From: an uncultured Clostridia bacterium
Lineage (GTDB): Bacteria; Bacillota; Clostridia; Christensenellales; QALW01
Direction: 5' to 3'
DNA: 5,298 nucleotides
NCBI GenBank assembly: GCA_900550765.1
Contig: URTC01000143.1
Span: forward strand, 1-5,298
Position 1 is the stretch's first letter. Every line of letters starts with the position of its first letter. The notes beneath the pieces are model-generated. The model was not told the origin of the DNA. It did no database searches and saw nothing but the letters and a program-made list of their open reading frames with translations. Positions 1 through 5,298 of this stretch are shown here, one piece after another. Both the position numbers and the translations under genes were made by a program.

Positions 1-431
1 CCGATAAAGAAGGCGGCGTGATCCTAAAAAAATATTCGCTGATGGGAGATATCGAGCAGTATGCCAAAGAATTTGCAGAATCGCTGCATCATAGCTTGGG
101 ACATACGGCAGTTATTACGGATAAGGATAGCGTGCTTGCGGCCTCCGGACAGGGAAAAAAGGATTTTATGGGAAAGAGTCTTTCGGAAGATCTGCAGCGT
201 AAAATAGAAGCTCGCAGGGGTGTTATGACTGATAAAAAAGGAAAAGAAATGCCCATTCCACTTGTGAGCAATGATGAAAACAAATATGCTTCGCAGTGTA
301 TTTTTCCGATTCTCGGCGGCGGCGATGTGCTGGGGGCGGTTGTTGTTGCATCCAATGAGGAAAGCTTAAATGACATTGCTTATAAAAATGCGGAAACGGC
401 AGCATATTTTTTAGGCTGTCAGGCAGAATAA
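1..431 (+). CDS. spoVT: Stage V sporulation protein T (SpoVT), 5'-truncated by the window edge
   Basis: SpoVT is an AbrB-family transcription factor that in Bacillus tunes sigma-G-dependent genes in the forespore. The reading frame is already open at base 3 and no start codon fits, so the first 35-40 residues (most of the DNA-binding swapped-hairpin domain) lie outside the window. The 142 visible residues begin with the end of that domain (GGVILKKYS, matching the family's GEVILKKYS) and continue into the C-terminal GAF-like sensor domain. Family landmarks there are AKEFAESL, SLGHTAVITDKD, SGQGKKDFMGKSLSEDL, the glycine-rich turn before GAVVVAS and the terminal helix ETAAYFLGCQ. The length fits the usual total of about 178 residues. 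GTG at base 18 is an internal valine codon, not a start. The gene converges on hup and ends in a shared terminator. Its presence suggests a spore-forming lineage or one descended from spore formers, but some non-sporulating relatives keep it. The family assignment rests on remembered conserved sequence. Confidence 0.92.
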   Translation, partial: DKEGGVILKKYSLMGDIEQYAKEFAESLHHSLGHTAVITDKDSVLAASGQGKKDFMGKSLSEDLQRKIEARRGVMTDKKGKEMPIPLVSNDENKYASQCIFPILGGGDVLGAVVVASNEESLNDIAYKNAETAAYFLGCQAE

Positions 432-434
432 AAA

Positions 435-460
435 AAGGCTGTAACTTTTGTTACAGCCTT
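435..460. terminator. Bidirectional hairpin terminator between spoVT and hup
   Basis: A perfect 11-bp stem (AAGGCTGTAAC, 435-445, with GTTACAGCCTT, 450-460) closes a TTTT loop. Read leftward, as for hup, the stem is followed by a run of T (complement of the A run at 430-436), giving a strong Rho-independent terminator. Read rightward, as for spoVT, the tail is the weaker CTGTTTCTC. The left A run begins inside the spoVT stop codon, and the hup stop codon lies only 11 bp to the right of the stem, so one element serves both converging genes. Confidence 0.9.
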
Positions 461-471
461 CTGTTTCTCAA

Positions 472-744
472 TTATTGAATAGAATCTTTTAAAGCTTTGC
501 CGGCTTTAAATACAACAGCCTTGCTTGCAGGAATCTGAATCGTCGCTCCTGTAGCCGGATTTTTACCGGTTCTGGCGGCGCGCTCTTTTACTTCAAAAGA
601 GCCAAAGCCCATAATCTGAACCTTTTCACCGTTTTTAAGAGCTTCTTCAATAAGCCCAAGAACAGCGTTTACCGCTTTTTCGGCGTCCTTTTTTGAAATC
701 TCGTTTTTTGCAGCCAATGCGTTGATTAAATCTGCTTTGTTCAT
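472..744 (-). CDS. hup: DNA-binding protein HU
   Basis: HU is the abundant dimeric nucleoid protein that bends DNA non-specifically. The 90-residue product has exactly the family length. It shows the N-terminal helical dimerisation region (MNKADLINALA, about residues 1-40), the signature GFGSFEVKERAARTGKNP (46-63), the DNA-intercalating proline at the beta-arm tip (P63 in NPATG) and the closing FKAGKALKD (79-87). A valine replaces the proline often seen just before FKAG (VVFKAG), a mild variation. The ATG at 744 is chosen because a perfect GGAGG lies 8 nt upstream. A TTG at 759 would add five residues, but those codons consist of the Shine-Dalgarno sequence itself. The gene follows mazG on the same strand but has its own near-consensus promoter, in keeping with high expression. 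It ends at the terminator shared with spoVT. Confidence 0.97.
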   Translation of the reverse strand: MNKADLINALAAKNEISKKDAEKAVNAVLGLIEEALKNGEKVQIMGFGSFEVKERAARTGKNPATGATIQIPASKAVVFKAGKALKDSIQ

Positions 745-752
745 TTTTAATT

Positions 753-757
753 CCTCC
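753..757 (-). promoter_or_regulatory. Ribosome binding site of hup
   Basis: Read on the minus strand this is GGAGG, 8 nt before the ATG at 744. It fixes that start over the in-frame TTG at 759, which overlaps it. Confidence 0.9.
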
Positions 758-790
758 AAATAAATTGAAAATTATTCACTAACACCATAA

Positions 791-804
791 AGTGATTAGT
801 CACT
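791..804 (-). repeat. Inverted repeat at the predicted hup transcript start
   Basis: On the minus strand the sequence is AGTGACTAATCACT, two 5-bp arms (AGTGA/TCACT) around CTAA. With the hup -10 box ending at 811, the expected first transcribed base is about 804, so the mRNA would begin with this hairpin. A further copy of one half lies downstream: on the plus strand TTATTCACTAA (772-782) repeats TTAGTCACTGA (796-806), 24 bp apart. It could be an operator for a dimeric repressor or a 5'-end stabilising stem-loop; the sequence does not decide between them. Confidence 0.5.
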
Positions 805-810
805 GATCCA

Positions 811-839
811 ATATTAGCACATTTTCATTCAAATGTCAA
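811..839 (-). promoter_or_regulatory. Promoter of hup (sigma-A/sigma-70 type)
   Basis: On the minus strand, TTGACA (839-834) and TAATAT (816-811) are separated by 17 bp. The -35 is perfect and the -10 matches five of six TATAAT bases. The predicted start near 804 gives a leader of about 60 nt. The strength fits an abundant nucleoid protein and suggests hup is mostly transcribed independently of the upstream flippase-mazG pair. Confidence 0.88.
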
Positions 840-852
840 CACTGGTCTTAAT

Positions 853-918
853 AAAAACACATAAATTTTGCATATGCTTTGAATAAAATGTTGCCAAATC
901 CTACTTTTTTGTGTTTTT
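853..918 (-). other. mazG-hup intergenic stretch with distant 9-bp inverted repeat
   Basis: Just after the mazG stop, the minus strand reads AAAAACACA (918-910), and its complement TGTGTTTTT (861-853) recurs 48 bp later, followed by ATTAA. Between them lies the 8-bp palindrome GCATATGC (870-877). The arms are A/T-rich and the loop is long, so this would be a poor intrinsic terminator at best. No better one is visible after mazG, so some read-through from mazG into hup is likely. The stretch carries no gene. Confidence 0.2.
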
Positions 919-2280
919 TTATTTACCGTATATATTTTCAGAAGAGATCGGACGCTGTTTCTCCGCCGTATTTTTTTCAGCGGTTTCAAAGGCCTTGATA
1001 AATTCCTGTGTTTTTTGAAAAAGTGCCAATTCAGGATGAACACCCTTCTTACGGCAGAGAATTACTGCTTTGAAAAGAATCTCCCCCCAAATCCGTTCGG
1101 GATCGTTTTGTTCTTCCAACCGGGAAAGACTTTCGGTAATATCGTTTATAGTCTTTTCCGCATCCGGATCGTTTATACCTGCTTTTAGCGCTTTATACTG
1201 TATTTTTTCGGCATACGCCAAAGCCGGAAGAATTTTGGGTACATCCCGCATTACTTCCCCAATTGAATGCAAATCTTTTTCTTTTCTTTTTTGTTCCTCC
1301 CACGCATTGTTAATCTCTGGGGATTGCTGGCAGCCGGTAAAAACCTCAGGATGACGGCGGATCATTTTTTTGCATATGGCGTCTGTTACATCGTTAAAAT
1401 TGAATTCTCCGCATTTTTTTCCGATCTGGGCGTGAAAAGCTACCTGAAAAAGTACGTCTCCCAATTCGTCATATAAACTGTAAAAATCCTCTTTATCGAT
1501 AGCATCAGCTACCTCATAGGCTTCCTCTATTAAGTAGGGACGCAGGCTTTTATGTGTCTGCACGGAATCCCATGGACAGCCGTTTGGGCCGCATAAAATT
1601 TCAAGAATCTGCAAAAGATGACGGCAAGTATACTTATAAACCTCGGTTAGTTTTACCTTTTTTAAAAAAATACTGGTGGTATGATCATAGGTTTTCTGCC
1701 TGTCAAGCATAAAAAGAGGAAACCGAAGAGCACAACCCCTGCCGTCCTCGTCTTCAGTATAAATATCAATTAAAAAATCATCACCGTAGATTTCCGAAAG
1801 AATACATTTCAGCTCGCCGGCGTTCAAGCGAGAGTCAATACAGACGATCATATTGTTTTCCTCCGAAGAGGGAAGGGTACCTTCCAAAATTTGCCGGCAT
1901 GTAAAATCAGCGCGTACAGCGGGCACCTTTAAATATGCTGCGGCGCAGTCAGCTAACGAACTGCCAGGTAAAATTTCTATTTCTTCGGGATCCAAAAGAG
2001 CTACTGAAGTATCATCTAACGCGGAGCCGTGAACCAGATAGCAGCATTCCTCCGCGCGCCTTAATTCTGTACAGATCAGCTGGTTCAGCGTATCAAAATC
2101 CTGAGCGCTTTCGTATAGAGCATCAAAAGTACGGTATAGAATACCGTTTCTTTTTAGAAAAACGGCAAGAGGCATTTTTTCTGTACGAAGAAAAACTGTT
2201 TGCGCATTTTTTATTTTCTCAAAAGCTGCCAGAGAAAGATTCTCTGCTTTTCCTGCACCAGTACCGATGACTGTTATCAT
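919..2280 (-). CDS. mazG: MazG-family nucleoside triphosphate pyrophosphohydrolase with N-terminal methylase-like domain (YabN type)
   Basis: MazG proteins hydrolyse (d)NTPs, including non-canonical ones, to the monophosphate and pyrophosphate in the cytoplasm. The 453-residue product has the YabN layout. Residues 1 to about 208 are a tetrapyrrole-methylase-like domain (start ITVIGTGAG; later PLFMLDR at 188-194). The first MazG domain, about 225-315, has GPNGCPWD (231-238), the metal-binding EEAYE (252-256), ELGD (272-275) and RRHPEVF (308-314). A second MazG repeat follows from about 340 (VPKILPALAYAEKIQ, 347-361). The first MazG site is intact (EExxE...ExxD). The methylase-like domain has HGSA (84-87) where YabN has PGHP, so SAM binding is doubtful. 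The second repeat has ESLSRLEE and WGEILF where EE...ExGDILF is expected, and the protein lacks the usual C-terminal tail. The ATG lies 2 bp after the flippase stop with GGAG 5 nt upstream, implying translational coupling. The MazG identity is firm; the remaining activities are inferred. Confidence 0.93.
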   Translation of the reverse strand: MITVIGTGAGKAENLSLAAFEKIKNAQTVFLRTEKMPLAVFLKRNGILYRTFDALYESAQDFDTLNQLICTELRRAEECCYLVHGSALDDTSVALLDPEEIEILPGSSLADCAAAYLKVPAVRADFTCRQILEGTLPSSEENNMIVCIDSRLNAGELKCILSEIYGDDFLIDIYTEDEDGRGCALRFPLFMLDRQKTYDHTTSIFLKKVKLTEVYKYTCRHLLQILEILCGPNGCPWDSVQTHKSLRPYLIEEAYEVADAIDKEDFYSLYDELGDVLFQVAFHAQIGKKCGEFNFNDVTDAICKKMIRRHPEVFTGCQQSPEINNAWEEQKRKEKDLHSIGEVMRDVPKILPALAYAEKIQYKALKAGINDPDAEKTINDITESLSRLEEQNDPERIWGEILFKAVILCRKKGVHPELALFQKTQEFIKAFETAEKNTAEKQRPISSENIYGK

Positions 2281-2282
2281 AC

Positions 2283-3950
2283 TTACTCCATGGGGCGTAT
2301 GACGCCAATTTTTATAAATAATTTTTCTAATTTCTTTCCGCCGGGCATCAGCTGAAGATCATTTCTATCAAACACCTTAAAGAGAATCAAACCGGCAAAA
2401 TAAGCAATAGCTGCCGCAAGAATAATAGCTGCCGCAATGATTTTTGCAAGAGCACCGCCGGCAGCAAGCTGTACCGAAAACAATGCCTTCATGCCGTAAA
2501 TCACACCGGCCATAACGGCAGCAGCCCCCAGAGGCCGAAGAATCATCTTTTTTAAATCCAGTCTCATTCTGGCATGCTTGCGTACAAAAATAATGTCCAG
2601 CACAGCAGCAATGCCATAGCAAACTACCGTTCCGATCGGTACGCCGGTCATTCCGATCTTTGGATTGGGTATAAGAAGAAGGTTTAAAAAGATTTTTACC
2701 GTCATACCGATAGCCAAATTGATTACCGGAATACTTACTTTGCCCATTCCCTGCAGAATACCCGCGGCAGTTTGAATAACAGAAAGAAAGAGTACGCCAA
2801 CGGCCAGAATTTGCAAAAAGCCTGCTGTCATGGCTATTTTTTCATCGGCAGTAAGAGTAATAGATCCATAGGTTTTCGTTTCATAGGTATAAAGCAGTAA
2901 AAGAATCTCTCGTGCCATGGCAAAAAAACCAACAGAACAGGGCAGACCGATAACCATGGAAAGCTTGAGCCCTGTTTTAGAAATACGGCGAACTTCTTTT
3001 TTCCCGTTGGGCGTAGCCAGCGCGTCACTGATTGCGGGTACAAGTGCCATAGAAAGCGCCACAGTCAGCACTGTGGGCAGATTAATCAAGGTACCGCAAT
3101 CGCTTTTCAGATAGCCGTAAAGTGCGTCAATATATTCTGAAACATATCCGAAATTCTGCAGTAGAATAGATTTTACCATAACCGAATCGATAGCGTCCAC
3201 CAATGGCTTTACGGCACCGCCGATCGTCATGGGAATAGCAATTTGCAGCAGCCGCTTCATAACAAGGCGCGAAGATTTTTGAATTTTTGATTGTTCTAAC
3301 CGTGAAAAGATCTTCTTTTTGTCTTTTTGATAGAGGATAAAAATTACAAGAAATGCTGCTGCTTCGGATATGGTAATGCCGAACAGCGCACCGGCCGCAC
3401 CCATGATGTAGTCATATTTGTTATACCAAGAGATCGCAAAATAAAAACCGGCTATAAGTTTTATTAATTGCTCCACCAGCTGCGTAATCGCGGTGGGATT
3501 CATGTTCTGCATGCCTTGATAATATCCGCGGAAAGCGGAAAGAACCGATACAAAAAAGAGAGAAAGTGAGATGGCTGCGATTGGTTCCCAGGAATCAATT
3601 TTTAATACGCCTGCAATTGCGGGAGCGCCGATAAGCATCAGTGCAGAGGTAGCAACGCCGATAATGGTAAGAATTTTTAAAGAAGAACGGAACACCCGGT
3701 GTGCCCCATTAAAATTGCCTTTACTGCGTTGTTCGGCTACCATTTTAGAAATTGCTGTGGGAATACCGGAAGTAGAGAATATCAATAAAAAAGTATAAAT
3801 GGGATATACTGCGGAATAAACGCCCATTGTTTCTTCTCCAACGATATGACGCAGCGGAAAAATATATACAGCGCCGATAATTTTACAGATCAGCCCCGCG
3901 GCTGCCAGAATAAACGCGCCGTTTAAAAAGGATTTCTTTTTGTCAGACAT
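2283..3950 (-). CDS. SpoVB/YtgP-type lipid-linked oligosaccharide flippase (MOP/MATE superfamily)
   Basis: This 555-residue integral membrane protein belongs to the polysaccharide-transporter branch of the MOP superfamily. That branch includes SpoVB, YabM and the lipid II flippase MurJ/YtgP, which move undecaprenyl-linked cell-wall or polysaccharide precursors across the membrane. About 14 hydrophobic segments can be drawn, roughly at 9-31, 43-65, 90-115, 122-140, 155-175, 183-207, 232-255, 288-308, 328-355, 372-395, 402-428, 432-456, 470-492 and 500-526. Family landmarks are SGIPTAISKMVAE (61-73), FRGYYQGMQNMNPTAITQ (140-157), LINLPTVLTVALSMALVP (288-305) and GILQGMGKVSIPVINL (397-412). There is no cleavable signal peptide; the short basic N-terminus MSDKKK suits an uncleaved first helix. 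The ATG is preceded by GAGGTG 5 nt upstream. By neighbourhood (before mazG and hup) it corresponds to Bacillus yabM. Whether it carries lipid II, a cortex precursor or another glycan cannot be told here, so no symbol is given. Confidence 0.9.
   Translation of the reverse strand: MSDKKKSFLNGAFILAAAGLICKIIGAVYIFPLRHIVGEETMGVYSAVYPIYTFLLIFSTSGIPTAISKMVAEQRSKGNFNGAHRVFRSSLKILTIIGVATSALMLIGAPAIAGVLKIDSWEPIAAISLSLFFVSVLSAFRGYYQGMQNMNPTAITQLVEQLIKLIAGFYFAISWYNKYDYIMGAAGALFGITISEAAAFLVIFILYQKDKKKIFSRLEQSKIQKSSRLVMKRLLQIAIPMTIGGAVKPLVDAIDSVMVKSILLQNFGYVSEYIDALYGYLKSDCGTLINLPTVLTVALSMALVPAISDALATPNGKKEVRRISKTGLKLSMVIGLPCSVGFFAMAREILLLLYTYETKTYGSITLTADEKIAMTAGFLQILAVGVLFLSVIQTAAGILQGMGKVSIPVINLAIGMTVKIFLNLLLIPNPKIGMTGVPIGTVVCYGIAAVLDIIFVRKHARMRLDLKKMILRPLGAAAVMAGVIYGMKALFSVQLAAGGALAKIIAAAIILAAAIAYFAGLILFKVFDRNDLQLMPGGKKLEKLFIKIGVIRPME
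2286..2289 (-). promoter_or_regulatory. Ribosome binding site of mazG inside the flippase 3' end
   Basis: GGAG on the minus strand lies within the last sense codons of the flippase gene (ATG GAG TAA) and 5 nt before the mazG ATG. Ribosomes ending the flippase arrive on top of it, which supports coupled translation. Confidence 0.75.
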
Positions 3951-3955
3951 GAAAA

Positions 3956-3961
3956 CACCTC
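3956..3961 (-). promoter_or_regulatory. Ribosome binding site of the flippase gene
   Basis: GAGGTG on the minus strand, 5 nt before the ATG at 3950. It supports that start. The 10-bp palindrome AAAATATTTT (3962-3971) lies directly upstream in the short leader. Confidence 0.8.
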
Positions 3962-3982
3962 AAAATATTTTTCATAGTAACG

Positions 3983-4011
3983 ATTATATAACTTTTTTGC
4001 GTTTATGTAAA
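3983..4011 (-). promoter_or_regulatory. Promoter of the flippase-mazG operon
   Basis: On the minus strand, TTTACA (4011-4006) and a perfect TATAAT (3988-3983) are separated by 17 bp. The predicted start is near 3976, giving a leader of about 26 nt. Its -35 box lies only 12 bp from the -35 of the oppositely directed mnmE promoter. Confidence 0.8.
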
Positions 4012-4023
4012 TAAAATAATCGT

Positions 4024-4053
4024 TTGCCACTATAGGCTGTTCTGTATTATAAT
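4024..4053 (+). promoter_or_regulatory. Promoter of mnmE
   Basis: TTGCCA (4024-4029, five of six consensus bases) and TATAAT (4048-4053, perfect) are separated by 18 bp. The predicted start is near 4060, about 20 nt before the ATG. An overlapping TATTAT at 4045 would give a 15-bp spacer and is less likely. Confidence 0.75.
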
Positions 4054-4070
4054 ATTTTAAACAAAGAACA

Positions 4071-4075
4071 GGGAG
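4071..4075 (+). promoter_or_regulatory. Ribosome binding site of mnmE
   Basis: GGGAG, 5 nt before the ATG at 4081, supports that start. The encoded N-terminus (MKETIAAIATPTGKGGIAIIRISG) is also where the family normally begins. Confidence 0.8.
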
Positions 4076-4080
4076 AAAAT

Positions 4081-5298
4081 ATGAAAGAAACAATAGCAGC
4101 AATCGCAACACCCACAGGGAAAGGCGGCATTGCAATTATCCGTATCAGCGGGCCGGAAGCCCATACCTGCCTAAAAAAAATATTTTTTAAAGAAACTACG
4201 GAAATGCGTAAAATGTATTACGGCGGCATTTATGATGGCGATGTATTATTGGATCAATGCCTGTGCGTCCTTTTTGAGGAGGGAGCTTCTTATACCGGAG
4301 AAAAAACCGCAGAGATCCACTGCCACGGCGGCTATGCCGCGGCGCGGGATATTTTGGATGCCGTACTGAAACACGGTGCACGTTTGGCACAGAATGGGGA
4401 GTTTACGAAACGTGCCTTTTTAAACGGAAAATTGGATCTTTCCCAAGCGGAAGCTGTGGGGGACATGATTGAAGCGGATACACAAAGCGCATCCCGTGCT
4501 GCAGCTAAGTTGCTCAGCGGTGAATTGGGAAAGCAGATTTCCGGCTTTCAGGAAATCTTGAAAGAACTGCTTGCCGAAGTAGAAGCCGGTATTGATTATC
4601 CCGATGAAATTGATGAACAGCATACCGCGGCTACGATCCATGCACGTATAAAAGAAATGCTTCCGCAGATCGACTTGCTTCTTTCCAGTTATTCCCGCGG
4701 CAGACTTGTGAAGGATGGATTGGCAGTATGTATTATCGGAAAACCAAATGCAGGAAAATCTTCCTTGCTCAATGCCTTGTGCGGCTGGGAACGCGCCATT
4801 GTTACACCGATTGCCGGTACTACCAGAGATACGCTGCATGAGGTGCTGGAGATTTCCGGCGTGAAAGTGCATTTGTTTGATACTGCCGGTATACGGCAAA
4901 GCGAAGACACCATTGAAAAGGTCGGAATTGAGCGCTCCTATATAACGGCTAAAGAGAGCGACGTCATTCTCTGCATTATCGACGCTGCAGAAAAAGAAGA
5001 TCTTTCTTGGCTGAAAGAACAGGAATTTTTAAAAAAGAAACAAGGTATCTTTCTGTTTAATAAAAGCGACATAGCGGCAGCGCCGCCGCTTGCATTGCCT
5101 TTTCCCTGGCCGCAGGTAGAAGTTAGTGTAAAAACAGGGCAGGGAATGGAAAAAGTTATACAGTTTTTAGAACAATGTACCTCTGAAAGTGAAAGTGCCT
5201 CGGCACTGCCGATCACCTCACTGCGTCATTTTGAAGCATTGAAAGCGGCAAAAAAAGCTTTGACCAGCTGCCTGGAAGACATGCCTCCGGATATTCTC
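4081..5298 (+). CDS. mnmE: tRNA uridine-5-carboxymethylaminomethyl modification GTPase MnmE, 3'-truncated by the window edge
   Basis: With MnmG, MnmE makes the cmnm5 modification of wobble uridine in several tRNAs, using methylene-tetrahydrofolate, FAD and K+-stimulated GTP hydrolysis. The 406 visible codons carry the N-terminal folate-binding domain (IATPTGKGGIAIIRISGP, 8-25; TGEKTAEIHCHGG, 72-84), then the helical domain (NGKLDLSQAEAVGDMI, 115-130; GIDYPDEID, 170-178). The inserted G domain has G1 GKPNAGKSS (220-228), G2 IAGTTRD (244-250), G3 DTAGIR (267-272), G4 NKSD (327-330) and G5 SVKTG (349-353). N223, expected to bind K+, and E279, equivalent to catalytic E282 of E. coli, are both present. 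The family is about 450-460 residues, so roughly 45-55 are missing, including the C-terminal CIGK motif with the conserved cysteine. It is divergent from the flippase operon. In many Bacillota mnmE lies near oriC before mnmG; whether mnmG follows cannot be seen. Confidence 0.97.
   Translation, partial: MKETIAAIATPTGKGGIAIIRISGPEAHTCLKKIFFKETTEMRKMYYGGIYDGDVLLDQCLCVLFEEGASYTGEKTAEIHCHGGYAAARDILDAVLKHGARLAQNGEFTKRAFLNGKLDLSQAEAVGDMIEADTQSASRAAAKLLSGELGKQISGFQEILKELLAEVEAGIDYPDEIDEQHTAATIHARIKEMLPQIDLLLSSYSRGRLVKDGLAVCIIGKPNAGKSSLLNALCGWERAIVTPIAGTTRDTLHEVLEISGVKVHLFDTAGIRQSEDTIEKVGIERSYITAKESDVILCIIDAAEKEDLSWLKEQEFLKKKQGIFLFNKSDIAAAPPLALPFPWPQVEVSVKTGQGMEKVIQFLEQCTSESESASALPITSLRHFEALKAAKKALTSCLEDMPPDIL

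Noticed and set aside
18..20. GTG as the spoVT start codon
   Set aside because: The frame is open further upstream to the window edge, and the codons before it (DKEGG) match the SpoVT AbrB-domain end, so it is an internal valine.
745..759. Five-residue upstream extension of HU from a TTG at 759
   Set aside because: The added codons are the GGAGG ribosome binding site itself, and the ATG at 744 gives the canonical 90-residue HU.
825..1043. 72-codon minus-strand open frame overlapping the mazG 3' end and the hup promoter region
   Set aside because: It is in another frame from mazG, has no good ribosome binding site, is basic and low in complexity, does not resemble the missing MazG tail, and overlaps the hup -35 box.
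2377..2622. 81-codon cysteine-rich minus-strand frame that could look like a metal-binding or peptide-toxin gene
   Set aside because: It lies inside the flippase gene on the same strand in another frame. The cysteines come from reading GCTGC/TTGC alanine and leucine codons out of frame.
3962..3971. Perfect 10-bp palindrome AAAATATTTT in the flippase leader as a possible operator
   Set aside because: It consists only of A and T in an A/T-rich leader, and short palindromes of this kind are expected by chance; no second copy with the same spacing supports a binding site.
4420..4899. 159-codon minus-strand open frame opposite mnmE
   Set aside because: It lies wholly antisense to the well-conserved mnmE GTPase and helical domains, and its translation shows no recognisable domain; it is a shadow frame.

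Overview
The window looks like ordinary chromosomal DNA from a low-to-moderate G+C Gram-positive bacterium (Bacillota, most likely of the Clostridia/Negativicutes/Bacilli breadth). The reasons are a SpoVT-type regulator, an HU protein with Gram-positive-like sequence, a SpoVB/YtgP-type flippase, a YabN-type two-part MazG, strong GGAGG-type ribosome binding sites and consensus sigma-A-like promoters. I cannot name the genus from the sequence alone. I see no mobile element, CRISPR array, tRNA or rRNA.

Layout: the 3' part of spoVT runs rightward off the left edge (1-431) and ends in a symmetrical hairpin terminator (435-460) shared with the converging HU gene hup (744-472, minus). Upstream of hup is a 174-bp gap with a near-perfect promoter (TTGACA, 17 bp, TAATAT) and an inverted repeat at the predicted transcript start. 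Next on the minus strand are mazG (2280-919) and a 14-helix lipid-linked-oligosaccharide flippase (3950-2283). Only 2 bp separate these two genes, so they form a translationally coupled pair. From a compact back-to-back promoter region (about 3951-4080) the flippase-mazG unit is read leftward and mnmE (tRNA-modifying GTPase) rightward; mnmE runs off the right edge at codon 406.

How the genes fit together: flippase, mazG and hup in this order on one strand match the well-known Bacillota neighbourhood spoVT-yabM-mazG-(hup)-yabO/rqcP. Here, however, spoVT lies downstream and convergent rather than upstream and co-directional, and mnmE sits beyond the flippase. This is consistent with an inversion or rearrangement of the flippase-mazG-hup block. 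The most notable protein-level observation is that MazG keeps one intact pyrophosphohydrolase site, while its N-terminal methylase-like domain and its C-terminal MazG repeat both look degraded. I find no convincing evidence of a new biological system in this window; the findings are modest regulatory and evolutionary points.
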